From Bugula neritina (taxonomy: Eukaryota > Bryozoa > Gymnolaemata > Cheilostomatida > Bugulidae), in the NCBI GenBank assembly GCA_964035545.1, contig OZ037765.1, forward strand, positions 30,554,004 through 30,618,003: a DNA stretch of 64,000 nt, in the 5' to 3' direction. Made by a program: the position numbers and the translations under genes. Shown in pieces: positions 10,075 to 21,240 of this stretch; positions within the stretch are counted from its first letter, which is position 1; each line of letters starts with the position of its first letter. A model generated the notes under the pieces. That model was not told where the DNA came from. It worked only from the letters and a program-made list of their open reading frames with translations, and made no database searches.

Positions 10075-13000
10075 ATGTCTACTCAGAGCTCAAGTAAGAG
10101 AGCCGCATCACCCATAGTATATGACAAAACCAAATTAAAAAGAGCAAGCAGCCATTCTGCTAGCTCAAGCGAAGGAGAAGTTACAGACTCAGATAATGAA
10201 GCTCCTCCACAGGTTCAAAGTGCCATAAAACCTGTGACAGCTACAAAGACCTCAAGACGCTCCAAATCTAAAGAGGTTTCACCCAGGAGAAGCCGCAGGT
10301 ACCAGTAATAAAGTTTACTGCTTGTCAAAAACCAAGCCCTTTATTCGCCTGCTTTGTTTTTTTATACAAGTTTACGTAGTGCACTAATTAATTAAAGTTG
10401 TTAGTCACGTAATATTAAATGCTATTTTGCAGTCAGAGTTTGGGCTCTTCAAAAGAAAACCGTTTTAGGTCAAATAGTCGCTCTGAAAATGAAGATGATA
10501 TTCCCGAGTGGAAAAAAGAAAGGTCCTTCACTCCTGAAGATGAAATGAAACCAAGGAAATGGAGGGCAGCTGAGAGCAGCCGCTCCGATAAGCATAGGTA
10601 TTGGGCTATCAGTTTTTTCCTGGGCTATTCAGGTTTTTACTGACTTATGAAATTTTTGCAGTTTGCAGTTGGTAATGGTTGTTTGGTTAAATATAAGAAA
10701 AGTTGGTATGTTAGATAATAAAAATAAATAAGAAATACAACCCGTGAGCCTCTCTGACCTAGTAATTTACTCAACTGGCAGAACGTGAAGTGAAAACTTC
10801 ATAAACAGTTTATAGGAAATGACAATAATTTGCTATGTGGCTTAGAGAATTCCCTGTGAAGAGCTAAATGTTCTATTACCATAATAAATTAGCTCGGGGT
10901 GCATCACTTTTTTAAAAATTTTTTTTTTTAGTGGCCATATTCACTTTCAAAGAACTAAAAGCTTAAAGTTTATACAATCCAGCACTATGCGCTTCTTTCA
11001 CTGATAGATTCTGACGTCCACTGTCGTTGCAACTGCATGTTGTATGAAAAATTTTGTTTTTAAGGCGAAGTCACAGAGAAAGAGAAGAAGAACGAGATCG
11101 AAGGGAGAGGCGGCGTTTAGAAGCAAGAAGGGATAGGTTTGATGGCAGTCGAGATCGGCGGTCAGACAGGCATCGAGATCAAGATAGCGACAGACATGGT
11201 GATAGAGACCGACAGCGAGAAAGTGATCGACATCGATATAGAGACAGACATCGCGATAGTGAGAGACATAGAGATAGTGAGAGACATCGCAATAGTGAGA
11301 GACATCGAGATAGTGAGAGGCATCGAGATAGTGAGAGACATCGAAATAGTGAGAGACATGGAGATGATGACAGAAATCAAGAAATCACGACGAAGTTAGT
11401 CAAAACATGATTTAAACTGGCGGTGATCATTTTAATTTTATTGAGTTCTTCTAAAGAATTGGTTTTATATGTTGCTGTGATAACCGATACACTTGATAGT
11501 AATTTTTGTCTGTTTAAACTCATCTGTTTTTTTTTTGTTTTTCTTGTCAGGCCTAAGAAAAAAGCAACAGACGATCTTTTGACAAGTAAAACAGGTGGAG
11601 CGTATATACCGCCTGCTAGACTCCGCATGATGCAAGCTGCCATAACAGATAAAAACAGGTATGCAATACAAGATAAATAAAAACATGTACATGTCTTGTA
11701 ATATAATCCTATAACTTTGCTATAAAGGTGGAACAGTGTTGTCTCAAGTTTTACTGTTCCTCTTTAGTGCCGAATATCAGCGAATGGCTTGGGAAGCTTT
11801 GAAAAAGTCTATCAATGGTCTGGTGAACAAAGTGAATGTGGGAAATATTAAAGAGATCATGTACGAACTGCTGGCTGAGAACGTCATTCGAGGGAGGTGA
11901 GAGGGCAGGTTTCATTCAGACTAATTTGCTCAGCTGCTTTTATTTCAATAAATTACTGAGACATCGTTGTAACTTTTGTAGAGGTCTGTTGTGCCGATCA
12001 ATAATTCAGGCACAGAGCGCATCTCCAACCTTCACGAATGTATATGCGGCGGTAGTTGCCATAGTCAACTCAAAGTTTCCACAGATTGGCGAGTTGCTGT
12101 TGAAACGTCTGATCTTACAGTTCAGAAGAGGTTATCGTCGTAGTGACAAAAGCATATGCTTATCAGCTAGCCAGTTCATAGCACATCTTGTTAACCAACA
12201 AGTAGTAAGTCTATATTCTGAGATTACATGCTTATGATTGACTGTTCATTGTATTTCTGAAGTTTTCTTGAAGCTGAATGTGCGTCTAAAATTCTTTTCC
12301 ACCTACAGTTCATTCCTTGAGCATATTTTGAATGTTTGTTTACATTTGTGTAAGCTTCTTTAGATTATATACAGTTACTCTGTCAACAATTAACTAATAT
12401 ATTACTTTTGCCCTTTCTTACCTCGGCATCTCGACTCTATTTCGCATTGAAAGTTTTCTGATGACGATGCCAAAAAGTTGTTATTGATTCACTTATGTTA
12501 CAAAAGTTGCAGCTAATCTGAGACAAGCTATTAGTTGTGTATTCTCCAAGCTTCTTACTCTACCCTACTCTAGGCCCACGAGGTGCTAGCTCTTGAGGTT
12601 TTAACTCTACTCCTGGAGAAAGCTACGGACGACTCCGTGGAGTTGGCTGTTGGCTTCCTCAAGGAATGTGGCAAGAAGTTACAAGAAGTCAGTCCAAAGG
12701 GAATAAATGCAATATGTGAAAGATTAAGATCAATTCTACACGAGAGTGAAGTGAACATTCGGGTGCAATACATGATAGAGGTAAGTTACAGGATACCTAA
12801 CAATAATAAATTGTTCAGTATGTAATCGACTAGTATAATGGGACTAGGGTTGGTTGAACTAATTTTCACTCTTTTGATTGATTGATTGATTTATTACATA
12901 TCACAAACATGACAGCACGTTGCATGGAGTTGTTCTTTATAAATTACTTGAATAGATGCAAGTATGTTATACAATAAACACCACCTGCTTTAGTAAAACA

Positions 13001-15865
13001 TTCTTCAACTACAATAAAGCTAAGCATACTTGTTTGAGATACACAGAAGGTGTTGTACTGTTACTCTGGCCTTGTGAGGACTGCTGTTGAGTCAAGCTTA
13101 GTAGGTGCAGTGCTTAGACCATAATCTCCCACTCCTCTATGTTTCTAGGTGATGTTTCAAGTTAGAAAGGATAAATTTAAAGACCATGAAGCAGTAGTGG
13201 ATGGTCTTATGCTAGTAGAGGAAGATGATCAATTCACTCACCTACTCTCCCTGGATGAAGTCACTGATGGAGAGGACCTACTGAGTGAGTAGACAGCGTC
13301 ATGTAATAGCCTACAGGCAGCTAAGACAGCCTTTTTGGTTTTAGTGAAAAGTAGTTAAATAAGACTTGGCTGTTTTCCATATGCATATCACTATTCTTAA
13401 TCTGACCATTTCTACTGCACAATTGAGTTTCATCAAAGCACTGGTTATATAATATTTTAAACTGGGGTTGCTTAGATGCATTTTTTGCTTCAGAAGTTAG
13501 TTTATAATAGAAGTGAACGTAGAAACCTGTGTTAAACATAACACCATTGTTTGTGAGTTGCACTTGGCTTCCAAACTCTGTGTAGATGTGTTCAAGATTG
13601 ACACGGAGTATCAAGAAAATGAGGAGAAGTATAAAGAAATAAAGAACGAGCTGATCGGGGAAGTAGACAGTGATGGCAGCAAATCAAGCGGCAGCGGGTC
13701 TGATGATGCCAGTGATTCTAGTGAAGGTAGGAGTCTTCCAATAACATTAGTCTTTACTTGTTGTTCTTTTTTTCCTGTATAAACCTTCGACAGTTATTTA
13801 GCAGGAAGTTTGAAGGTTTAGAATGATTTCCAATGTCAAGAGTCTGTATATTTCACTGTACTTGAGATCCTCTGTGTAATGCTGCTGTTGTGTAATCTTG
13901 TTGTAGAAGACCAAGAAGAAGAAGAGGCCAAGCAGACCATCATTGACCAGACAGAGACGAACCTGGTTGGTCTGAGACGGACTATTTACCTGACTCTGCA
14001 GTCCAGTCTCGACTACGAGGAAGCGGCACACAAACTCTTGAAACTGAACCTCAAACCTGGTCAAGAAGTTGAGCTCTGTAACATGATCCTAGATTGCAGT
14101 GCGCAGCAGAGAACTTATGAAAAGTTTTATGGCCTTTTAGCTCAGGTTTGTTATTTGTGAGTTTTCTTATGTTTGATGTTTTGGCTATTTGAATAATATA
14201 TCATCAGTTGCCAAGTTTTTTGTAGCTAAATGGGACCAGAAATTTGCGATCTTGGTTGATTGGAGCTCAAACTTTTGACAACACAATTTGAAGTCAAAAG
14301 TATTGGTCTCTGGTTGCATTTTCAAGTAACGGCCATCTTAGCATACTAGTAAACACTGCTGTACAATAACTAACTCTTCAAATAACTTCTATGTTGTAAT
14401 TTTAATATGCAATTTCATAGCTATATTGTTTTAATGTTTTACATGCAAGTTCATGTGCAAGTACTTTCTGTTTTTCCTACAACTTATATAAATATTTTTA
14501 GAGGTTTTGTATGCTAAACAAGGTATACGTAGAGAAGTTTGAGGAGATGTTTATGACTCAGTACGAAACTTGTCACAGACTAGACGCAACCAAACTGAGG
14601 AATGTGTCCAAGTTCTTCGCTCATTTGCTGCATACAGATGCTATATCATGGGGCGTCCTGCAGGTGTGTTGTACTGTGGTGTGTTGTACTGTGTCGTGTT
14701 GTACTGTAGTGTGTTGTACTGTTTAGCCGGTCAACAGTGTTTCCTTACAATCTCAATTCTATACGTTACCCTTAACTCCATAATTTATCTTCAAAAACAT
14801 GTTTAATCAATGAAACATTTTACATATAATATATTATGCTGTTTGTACTTCCATTCATGGTATGTACATGTAAGCTTTGGTGTTGGTATTTACAGTTGAT
14901 GTTGAGATACTATGCAGTCATTATTTCATTTTCTTAAGCTATATTGCCAAGGTTTAAGGTGGAGTTGTTACTGCTTATAGGTGATCAAAATGAATGAAGA
15001 CGACACAACCTCGTCCAGTAGGATTTTTGTAAAACAGCTGTTCCTTGAGATTGCAGAGTACAAGGGACTTCCCAAATTTAATGAAAGACTCAAAGATGAG
15101 TAAGTAATAGCAGTAGGGTTGATAGGTCAGACAATTCCCACAATCATGTAAGATTTCACGACATTCAATACTTGTGGTAGTTTTATGGAGCTTATTTTAA
15201 TATAATTATTATTAGTTGTCAATGCAGTATGCCTACTTCAAAGCTTCTGTTATAATTTGTAGAACCCTCCAGGGCTACTTTGAAGGTATAATGCCCAAGG
15301 ATCATCCCAAGAAGACCAGATTTGCCATTAACTTCTTCACATCTATTGGACTGGGTGGTCTCACGTAAGTCATCACTGGTGCTGGTAGCTTGAAGTGTAT
15401 TTGATTTCAATAACTGTTGCAGTTCAAGAGGTCAATCTTCAGACTTTTATAAATAGAGAGTTTTGAGCACATATTTTGTTGTTTGAAAATTTAAAAATTA
15501 AAACTGAAAATCATTTGCATATTATTGAAATCAGAAGACAGTTTATGCACATTATTTGTTGTAGAGAAATTTGAAAAATGCAATTCCTATTTTTTGCAAC
15601 TTATTTAATTTTGCATTTTGTTGAAATAACGAAGGCTCTCGTTTAGAAATATTAATGTTATATGAATTGCTACTCTTTTTCTATAATTAGTAATTAGGCA
15701 TAACGGTCTAACTTTTGTAGAGATGGACTAAGGGAACACTTGAAAAATATGCCCAAACCATCTGCTGCTATCCACCCTGAGTCTAGCAGCAGTTCTTCCA
15801 GTGGCAGCAGTAGCTCTGACAGCGACAGCGGTACAGACAGTGACAGCAGTAGTGATTCTGAGTAG
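10075..15865 (+). CDS. CWC22: CWC22 spliceosome-associated protein (14 exons)
   Basis: CWC22 escorts eIF4A3 to the spliceosome and is needed for exon-junction-complex assembly and splicing. Exons: 10075-10298, 10433-10597, 11065-11394, 11551-11658, 11768-11896, 11982-12204, 12574-12780, 13149-13284, 13586-13726, 13907-14145, 14502-14663, 14981-15099, 15263-15364, 15721-15865; all join in phase to 809 residues. Seen: a Ser/Arg-rich N-terminus; an R-D-S-E-R-H repeat in exon 3; the signature [15 protein letters not shown]; an MIF4G domain (about residues 290-470, with [20 protein letters not shown]); an acidic linker; an MA3 domain (about 585-700, with RRTIYL and LCNMILDC); [16 protein letters not shown]; and a Ser/Asp-rich tail. 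The ATG opens exon 1 with AAACA before it. A poly(A) signal AATAAA lies at 16030-16035. Confidence 0.95.
11250..11372 (+). repeat. 18-bp coding repeat in the RS-like domain of CWC22
   Basis: About seven tandem 18-bp units reading roughly AGTGAGAGACATCGAGAT, translated S-E-R-H-R-D/N. The array lies wholly inside exon 3, and because the unit is a multiple of three, gains or losses keep the frame. Upstream (11085-11250) the same codons occur less regularly. Opposite-strand and other-frame open readings here are shadows of the repeat. Confidence 0.85.
14664..14724 (+). repeat. 15-bp tandem repeat starting at a CWC22 splice donor
   Basis: Four units of roughly GTGTGTTGTACTGTG begin at the first base of the intron after exon 14502-14663 (CAG|GTGTG). 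The donor itself is therefore the first unit of the array. Confidence 0.85.
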
Positions 15866-16037
15866 ATGCTAAAATTAACAGTTTATGTATTTATTTTACT
15901 GTTGCTTTTCTATGTAAACATAACAATGACTAGTTATCATGGTACAAATGCATTTATTCCCACTTGAGATTCTATGGGACATGTACATAGATTTATAAAG
16001 TTTTTTATCAGCAAATGTACAAAGTGTACAATAAACT

Positions 16038-16198
16038 TTTTGAAACCTACAAAGAAAGAGATCTGAAGTAACACATCAAGCACATTAATACTTACATGGA
16101 TACAGCAACTGCAACACTGAGAGCAAATTATCTCAAGATGCAATCAAAGTTGTAACATCTTCATATATACAATGCTTTCTAGTCAATCCTCTCCTAGG

Positions 16199-16201
<3 letters not shown>
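16038..16201. repeat. Dispersed copy of the last intron edge of the GTF3C2-like gene
   Basis: This ~165-bp segment is closely similar to 21321-21497, sharing GAAACCTACAAAGAAAGAGA, GCAAATTATCTCAAGATGCA and CAATCCTC...AGGATTA in the same order. The original spans the final splice acceptor of the minus-strand gene (TTTCTTTGTAG|GTTTC). This copy keeps the acceptor and about five exon bases, then diverges. It is either a duplicated intron piece or a repeat that supplied the acceptor. Confidence 0.8.

Positions 16202-16246
<45 letters not shown>
16199..16246. repeat. (TA)n microsatellite
   Basis: Uninterrupted TA dinucleotides for about 45 bp, directly at the end of the dispersed copy 16038-16201. 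Confidence 0.95.
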
Positions 16247-16249
<3 letters not shown>

Positions 16250-16856
16250 ATGCTTTCTAACCAATCCTGTTTCAATATTATAAGTATACAATGGACTTTT
16301 AAACCCTGAATATGATTATACTATATGTTGTCATGTTGATTTCATCTTTCTTCTTTCACAAGTCTTATGCTATTTTGAGCTAAAATCATCTTGCTCTTCA
16401 ACCATCGAGCTAGAGACAATTCTGAGAAGCTTTTATATTATACATATCTACTTGTTGTTCTTTGGTGTCTTCTATACTTTGTTAGAAGTTCCGTGTTGTT
16501 ACAAACTAGTCAACATGTGGAAGCTTTTTAGTTTCAACTCATACCTAGAATCAAAATGATGGTTATTTCGATTTTATATGCTCACAAAACATGTAAAAGT
16601 ATCATCCACTATCCAGGTTGCTCTTGCTACTATGTTTAGCCATTTTAAACTGTTTTGTAAACCAATAGCTATATTATCTTCAAGGTATTTGCTGTGTCAT
16701 CATTATTATAGCGATGTGGGAGGCAGCTATGCTGGTAAAAGGCTAGCAATTCACTGTAATGCAGTGCTGCTAGCAAGAATACTACAGTTACTTGCAGCTG
16801 TTTACTGTTATTAGTTATTACAGTACAAGGCTTTACCTGACAAGATTATTCTAACT

Positions 16857-17193
16857 CAGGGCTGTCCATTAAGCGGCTCCAGGGCTGGATGTAGGCTTCA
16901 GCCTACATTTATGTGGCCCTCAAAGCCATAACAAATAAAACATATGAATTAGAATGTAAAAACCACTTTTTAAATGTCGTATTTATATACATGCTACAAA
17001 ACATGCAGCCTGCAGTAATTATTGGGACTTGGTTCTTTAATGATTCATAAGAAGTGGGAATAAAGTAACATGAAAAATACTGATGCTGTGACCTCCCACC
17101 TCCTCAGCTCAATTTAAACTTTGGAATGTGGCCCTTGTCACCAAAAATGTTTCATTTCAGTGGCTCTCGCTTTGAAAATGTTGGAAACCCCTG
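16857..17193. mobile_element. hAT-like non-autonomous DNA transposon
   Basis: About 337 bp. The left end is CAGGGCTGTCCATT and the reverse complement of the right end is CAGGGGTTTCCAAC. CAGGG-type termini are known for hAT elements. Flanking 8-mers TTCTAACT and TCCTGATT agree at 5 of 8 positions, consistent with an aged 8-bp target duplication. There is no transposase. It is GC-richer than its surroundings and contains GTGGCCCTCAAAG and GTGGCCCTTGTCACC. Confidence 0.55.
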
Positions 17194-17390
17194 TCCTGAT
17201 TCATTCTGCATATTGAAGTAATGATTATGTCGCCTGGTGAGTAATGTTGCGCAAGCTTACTATGATAATAGTGTACGCATGTACAGGCTCGTTAGTTATA
17301 ATGTTGATCGGGGTGATATACATACATTCTCTTTGTAATATCGATTACGCAAGGCCATTGAAATCCTAGTTAGAGGCGATATTCACAAGT

Positions 17391-17433
17391 ATAATAAGTA
17401 TGAGGGTGGGGCGTACTCCCCACCACTTATTAT
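17391..17433. repeat. Strong hairpin-forming palindrome
   Basis: ATAATAAGT pairs with ACTTATTAT, and inside it GGTGGGG pairs with CCCCACC around a short loop. It is isolated in the spacer before the E2-like gene. It could be a remnant of a palindromic element or a cruciform; no function is shown. Confidence 0.6.
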
Positions 17434-17677
17434 CTCAGGCTTTATTGAACTAGTGAATTCGAGCTAGACTTTCACAACCTTGCATCAGCATAAGACATTA
17501 TCAAAGATATATAAAGGGTTTATCATTATCCCCAAAGCTCACAATACATGTTTTCACCATGAAATAGTACGGAGAAGTGTTATTAGACTTGTAACATGGG
17601 CATTAGAAGAGCAAGGTAGCTCTCAGATACTAGCTAAGCATACGATGACATAGTAAAAGCTGAAAATACTTGAGAAT

Positions 17678-19983
17678 ATGAATACTGAAAGAGCGTTGGC
17701 TTTGATTGAAGCTATTAATTTGAAGTTCTTGAGCTGTTACCAGAGAAAGACTAAGCAATGCTTACTAGGTGAGTTGTTATAATCATACAGAAAGTTTTCT
17801 GTCAGCCGAAGCACATGTAAACCTGTCTTTTTCAACAACTCTATAATATTTTAAAGGCACGGCAACTGCCAAAAAGCCAAATATATTTTGCTACAGTCAT
17901 CACCCACAATTACTAGAGTTGTCAGCAAAAGAATTCACTTGCATAGTTTTAGTTTTCAAGTTTCTCGTAGTTTTCTAATCATAAGATTAAAATTCGGGCT
18001 TTAGAGCATGAAAAGTCTTTTAAGAAACTGATAGAAGCTGTGTATAGATTCCTAAAACTCCAAATATTAACAAATTGCCTTTTCATTTTAAAACTTAAGT
18101 TTTGACATCAGAAACCTGCACACTACTATATTGCTAATGATCAAAGATTGAAAACAATTCCTATAATATTTGGTATTTTATTCCATAGCAAACACAAGAA
18201 CACAGACTTGAAGAGAGTCCACAAGGACTTCAAGAGTCTGGTGGACGGTCTAGACAAGACATTTGATGGACAGGTGATCCTAGCAGACGATGCCTTCAAC
18301 TTTGAGGAGTTGACTCTTTCCTTTACACTGAGGCCAAATGAAGGTGCAACACTAGTCTGTTTATTTGGAGTGTTTGCTTCTTGTAGAAGTTTTACTAAAT
18401 GATTAGTTATAGTAAATAATAGGGTAGAAGTTTTATCTTTTAAAAGACTAAAAATTTGATCTCCATTTTTATAATAGACAAATTTCACACAACATTTTAT
18501 GACAAAAATTATTTTTACTAAAATTGATGTTACAGTTATATAGAGATTTTGGATATATAATTTCAAATAGCTAAATACATAAAAGCAAAGTATGTTTTGA
18601 TTTGTATTTATATTTGGGTTGATCATGAGCCTATCTAAGCAGTTATGGATACAACAAAACAAAATGATTAATTATCACAAGTTTACAACATATACTGGTG
18701 ATGTGAAATATTGCCTAAAAAGCAAACGTTTTGGTTTTAAACAGGCATTTACAAAGACTGTGAAATAGAGTTTTTGGCCGAGTTGACAAACTATCCTGAT
18801 GTAGTGCCCAATGTAAAAATTATGACTGATATCCTTCACCCAAACATAAATGCTGGAAACTTCCGTGCCGGTTTTGATGATGTCTGTTTGAATATATTTG
18901 ATGAGTGGGAATCCGACTTTGAAGGTGAGCTTACAAGCTGACATAAGCATTAGGAAAGCCCATAGAAATGCATATATATTATTTTTATAGCATTATTATG
19001 ATCTACTCCTTTGGTGTTATTTTGATATAATTTAAATTAATTAACAGGAATATAATCATGTATTTTGTATTGAATGTGTATATAGTTTGTTTATGCTGAG
19101 TTTTCTCAAACATTAGTATGAAAAAACATTATAATATTATAAGACTTAACTATAAAACTATTACGCCCTTCCCGAGACCTCCATGAGCCCATATCGTATG
19201 AGACCTCCAGCTTGCAATCGGGGGCTAATGGGTAAATTCAATGCACTACAACAACTAAAACAACAATTTATTATTATTTATCTATATGTTTTATGCGACA
19301 CATATTTGTAGATTCCTACAAAAGTTTGGAGATACTTGTACAAGGTCTTCTGTTCCTCTTCTATGAACCTAATATTGAAGACAGCCTCTCACCATATACT
19401 ATGTTTGCCTCTCTTGAAGAACTTGCTGAAGCGGTAGATTTGACCAAATATGGAACAGAAGCAAAGACTGGTGATCTGGAATGTGAACCCTGGGAAACTA
19501 TCCAGTTTTCAAACATTTACAGAGGCCCAGAAACTAAACTGGTTAGTCTTTATTTCTTGCATCTGCTCATTTAAATATAATTTACTATGCTATAACAATT
19601 TTATGTTATTTTTGAAGCAAAGTTACCAAAAAGCACGACAATATTATTCGTTGTTAGGTCTATAAGAAAGTGGAATGGATGTTACATATAATTTATTATA
19701 GTGTGAGCTGTACAACCAGTACACAGACGAATTGCTATATTATAATTATAGTAGTTTTGAAATTGAATAATCATGAGACCAATAAAAATTTTAGAATGAA
19801 GTCATGGAAAATCTTGCCAACCTGTCACTTGCTGAACAAAGTGAAAAACTCGAGGATGAAACTGATCATTTGAAATCTGTGGAGAATACTGCCTGCACTG
19901 TAACTGAGAATAAGACAACTCCCATATCAGATAAATACAGCTTTTCAACTGAACAATTGTCACTATTGATTCCTTGTTCATAA
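17678..19983 (+). CDS. Divergent UBC12/UBE2M-like E2 conjugating enzyme, cysteine present
   Basis: E2 enzymes carry ubiquitin or a ubiquitin-like protein on a catalytic cysteine; the UBC12 type carries NEDD8 to cullins. Exons: 17678-17768 (uncertain first exon), 18206-18343, 18745-18924, 19312-19541, 19795-19983; joined in phase they give 275 residues. Seen: LRPNEG-IYKDCEIEF, the HPN motif in DILHPNINAG, cysteine in FDDVCLNIFDEW (codon 18885-18887, about residue 124), and QGLLFLFYEPNIEDSLSPY, close to the UBC12 segment after the active site. Compared with UBC12, six extra residues separate HPNI from VCLNI. The 62-residue tail matches nothing I know. If exon 2 instead starts after TTCCATAG (18189), a different first exon is required. 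Poly(A) signal at 20139. Substrate is unproven. Confidence 0.75.
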
Positions 19984-21240
19984 GTCAGCATGCACTAGTC
20001 ATAGCCATGTAGCAGGGTGCAGCTGTACATTATAACTTCTAAGCTTTCCATAAGACATATCATATGAATTGCGTAGACAATACTTTAATAACCTGGGCAT
20101 ATTGCATGTACTCTATTTAATACATACATATTACAGACAATAAACACACTACAGTGAACTAGGCTTTGAGTTGAGCATTAACTCTTCACTGATGTCCTTT
20201 AATATTTTTTATTATACTTCTATTGACATCCTATTGACATCATCAAGACTACAATTATTGCAATTCAAACTTACATGATCAGGATAAACATAAATAAACA
20301 ATATGAAAGCAAAAACAGTTGTAATCCACAAAAAAAGAAACAATATAATTAATGTAAATAACTTACTTATTTTGCTCTCTTAAAATTACACTAGTCCACT
20401 AGCACTAACTATTGCCAAGTGCCAGAGGTCTTTTAGTTAGCACTGGCTGTGCTGTAGAAAGCTTTTCTTAGTACGTTTTTATTATAGCTAAAATAGCTGA
20501 GCAAACTAGCGCTAATTTCACTACTCTTAAATTAAAACAAAGAGCAACTTTAGCAGGTCGAACGAATCTACTGAATTTAAAATTAGTTCTCATATTAAAA
20601 CATTGAAGTTATCCCAGTTTGCTCCAAACTACTGCAGATTATACAGAGCATAGAAGTGTATAAATCTGTGGAAAAAACCTGTTCCATGAAATTTTAAAGA
20701 GGACGTAATTTTCATTTATTAAGCTCAAGTTTCTAATATTGAGAAATTTGATTTGCCACAATTCAAGTTCATTCACATAAATATGTGATTTAAAATTAAT
20801 ACCAGAATTACAATTATTGAATGCATATTTTAAGAGAGTCCAAAAGCATACAAGAGTCTTATTTTACACCAGTGAACCCTATTCAACCCTGCTTTTTAAT
20901 AATAAAACTGGTAGAAAGTTGATAAATAATCCCTTTATTAGTAATAGGGGTTTCCATAGTAACCACGTGAGACAGTACACTGTTGAATAACTCTACAGTA
21001 CCAAGTACCTGTACAAGCACAACATTTCAGAGTAATGCTTACTAATTTTGAAAAATATTACAAAATAAAACCATATACATAATTATTATGCACACAAAAA
21101 TATATTTACATTACTGTAATACTTGCAACATGCATACCAAATAATTTCTTAATCCTATGAGGTATAAGTGAGTAATATATACATAAACATATGCATGTAG
21201 TAAAACACTCCTGTACTATTTGTTATATATACAAGGTGTA
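19984..21240. other. Convergent spacer between the E2-like and GTF3C2-like genes
   Basis: Both genes end here. A plus-strand AATAAA is at 20139-20144, and a minus-strand AATAAA can be read near 20939-20934. The rest is AT-rich, and I see no gene, RNA or clear repeat. Confidence 0.5.

Larger units (their letters stand above)
15866..17677. other. Spacer between CWC22 and the first E2 gene
   Basis: It holds the CWC22 poly(A) signal, the dispersed repeat at 16038-16201, a (TA)n run, a hAT-like element and a hairpin, each listed separately. Between 16250 and 16850 I see only AT-rich sequence without a supported gene. The promoter of the downstream E2-like gene should be in the last few hundred bases, but no core motif is recognisable. 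Confidence 0.45.

Noticed and set aside
11139-11399. Alternative-frame and antisense open frames in CWC22 exon 3
   Set aside because: A repeat of 18 bp stays open in several frames. Only the RS-like frame joins the flanking exons in phase and matches CWC22.
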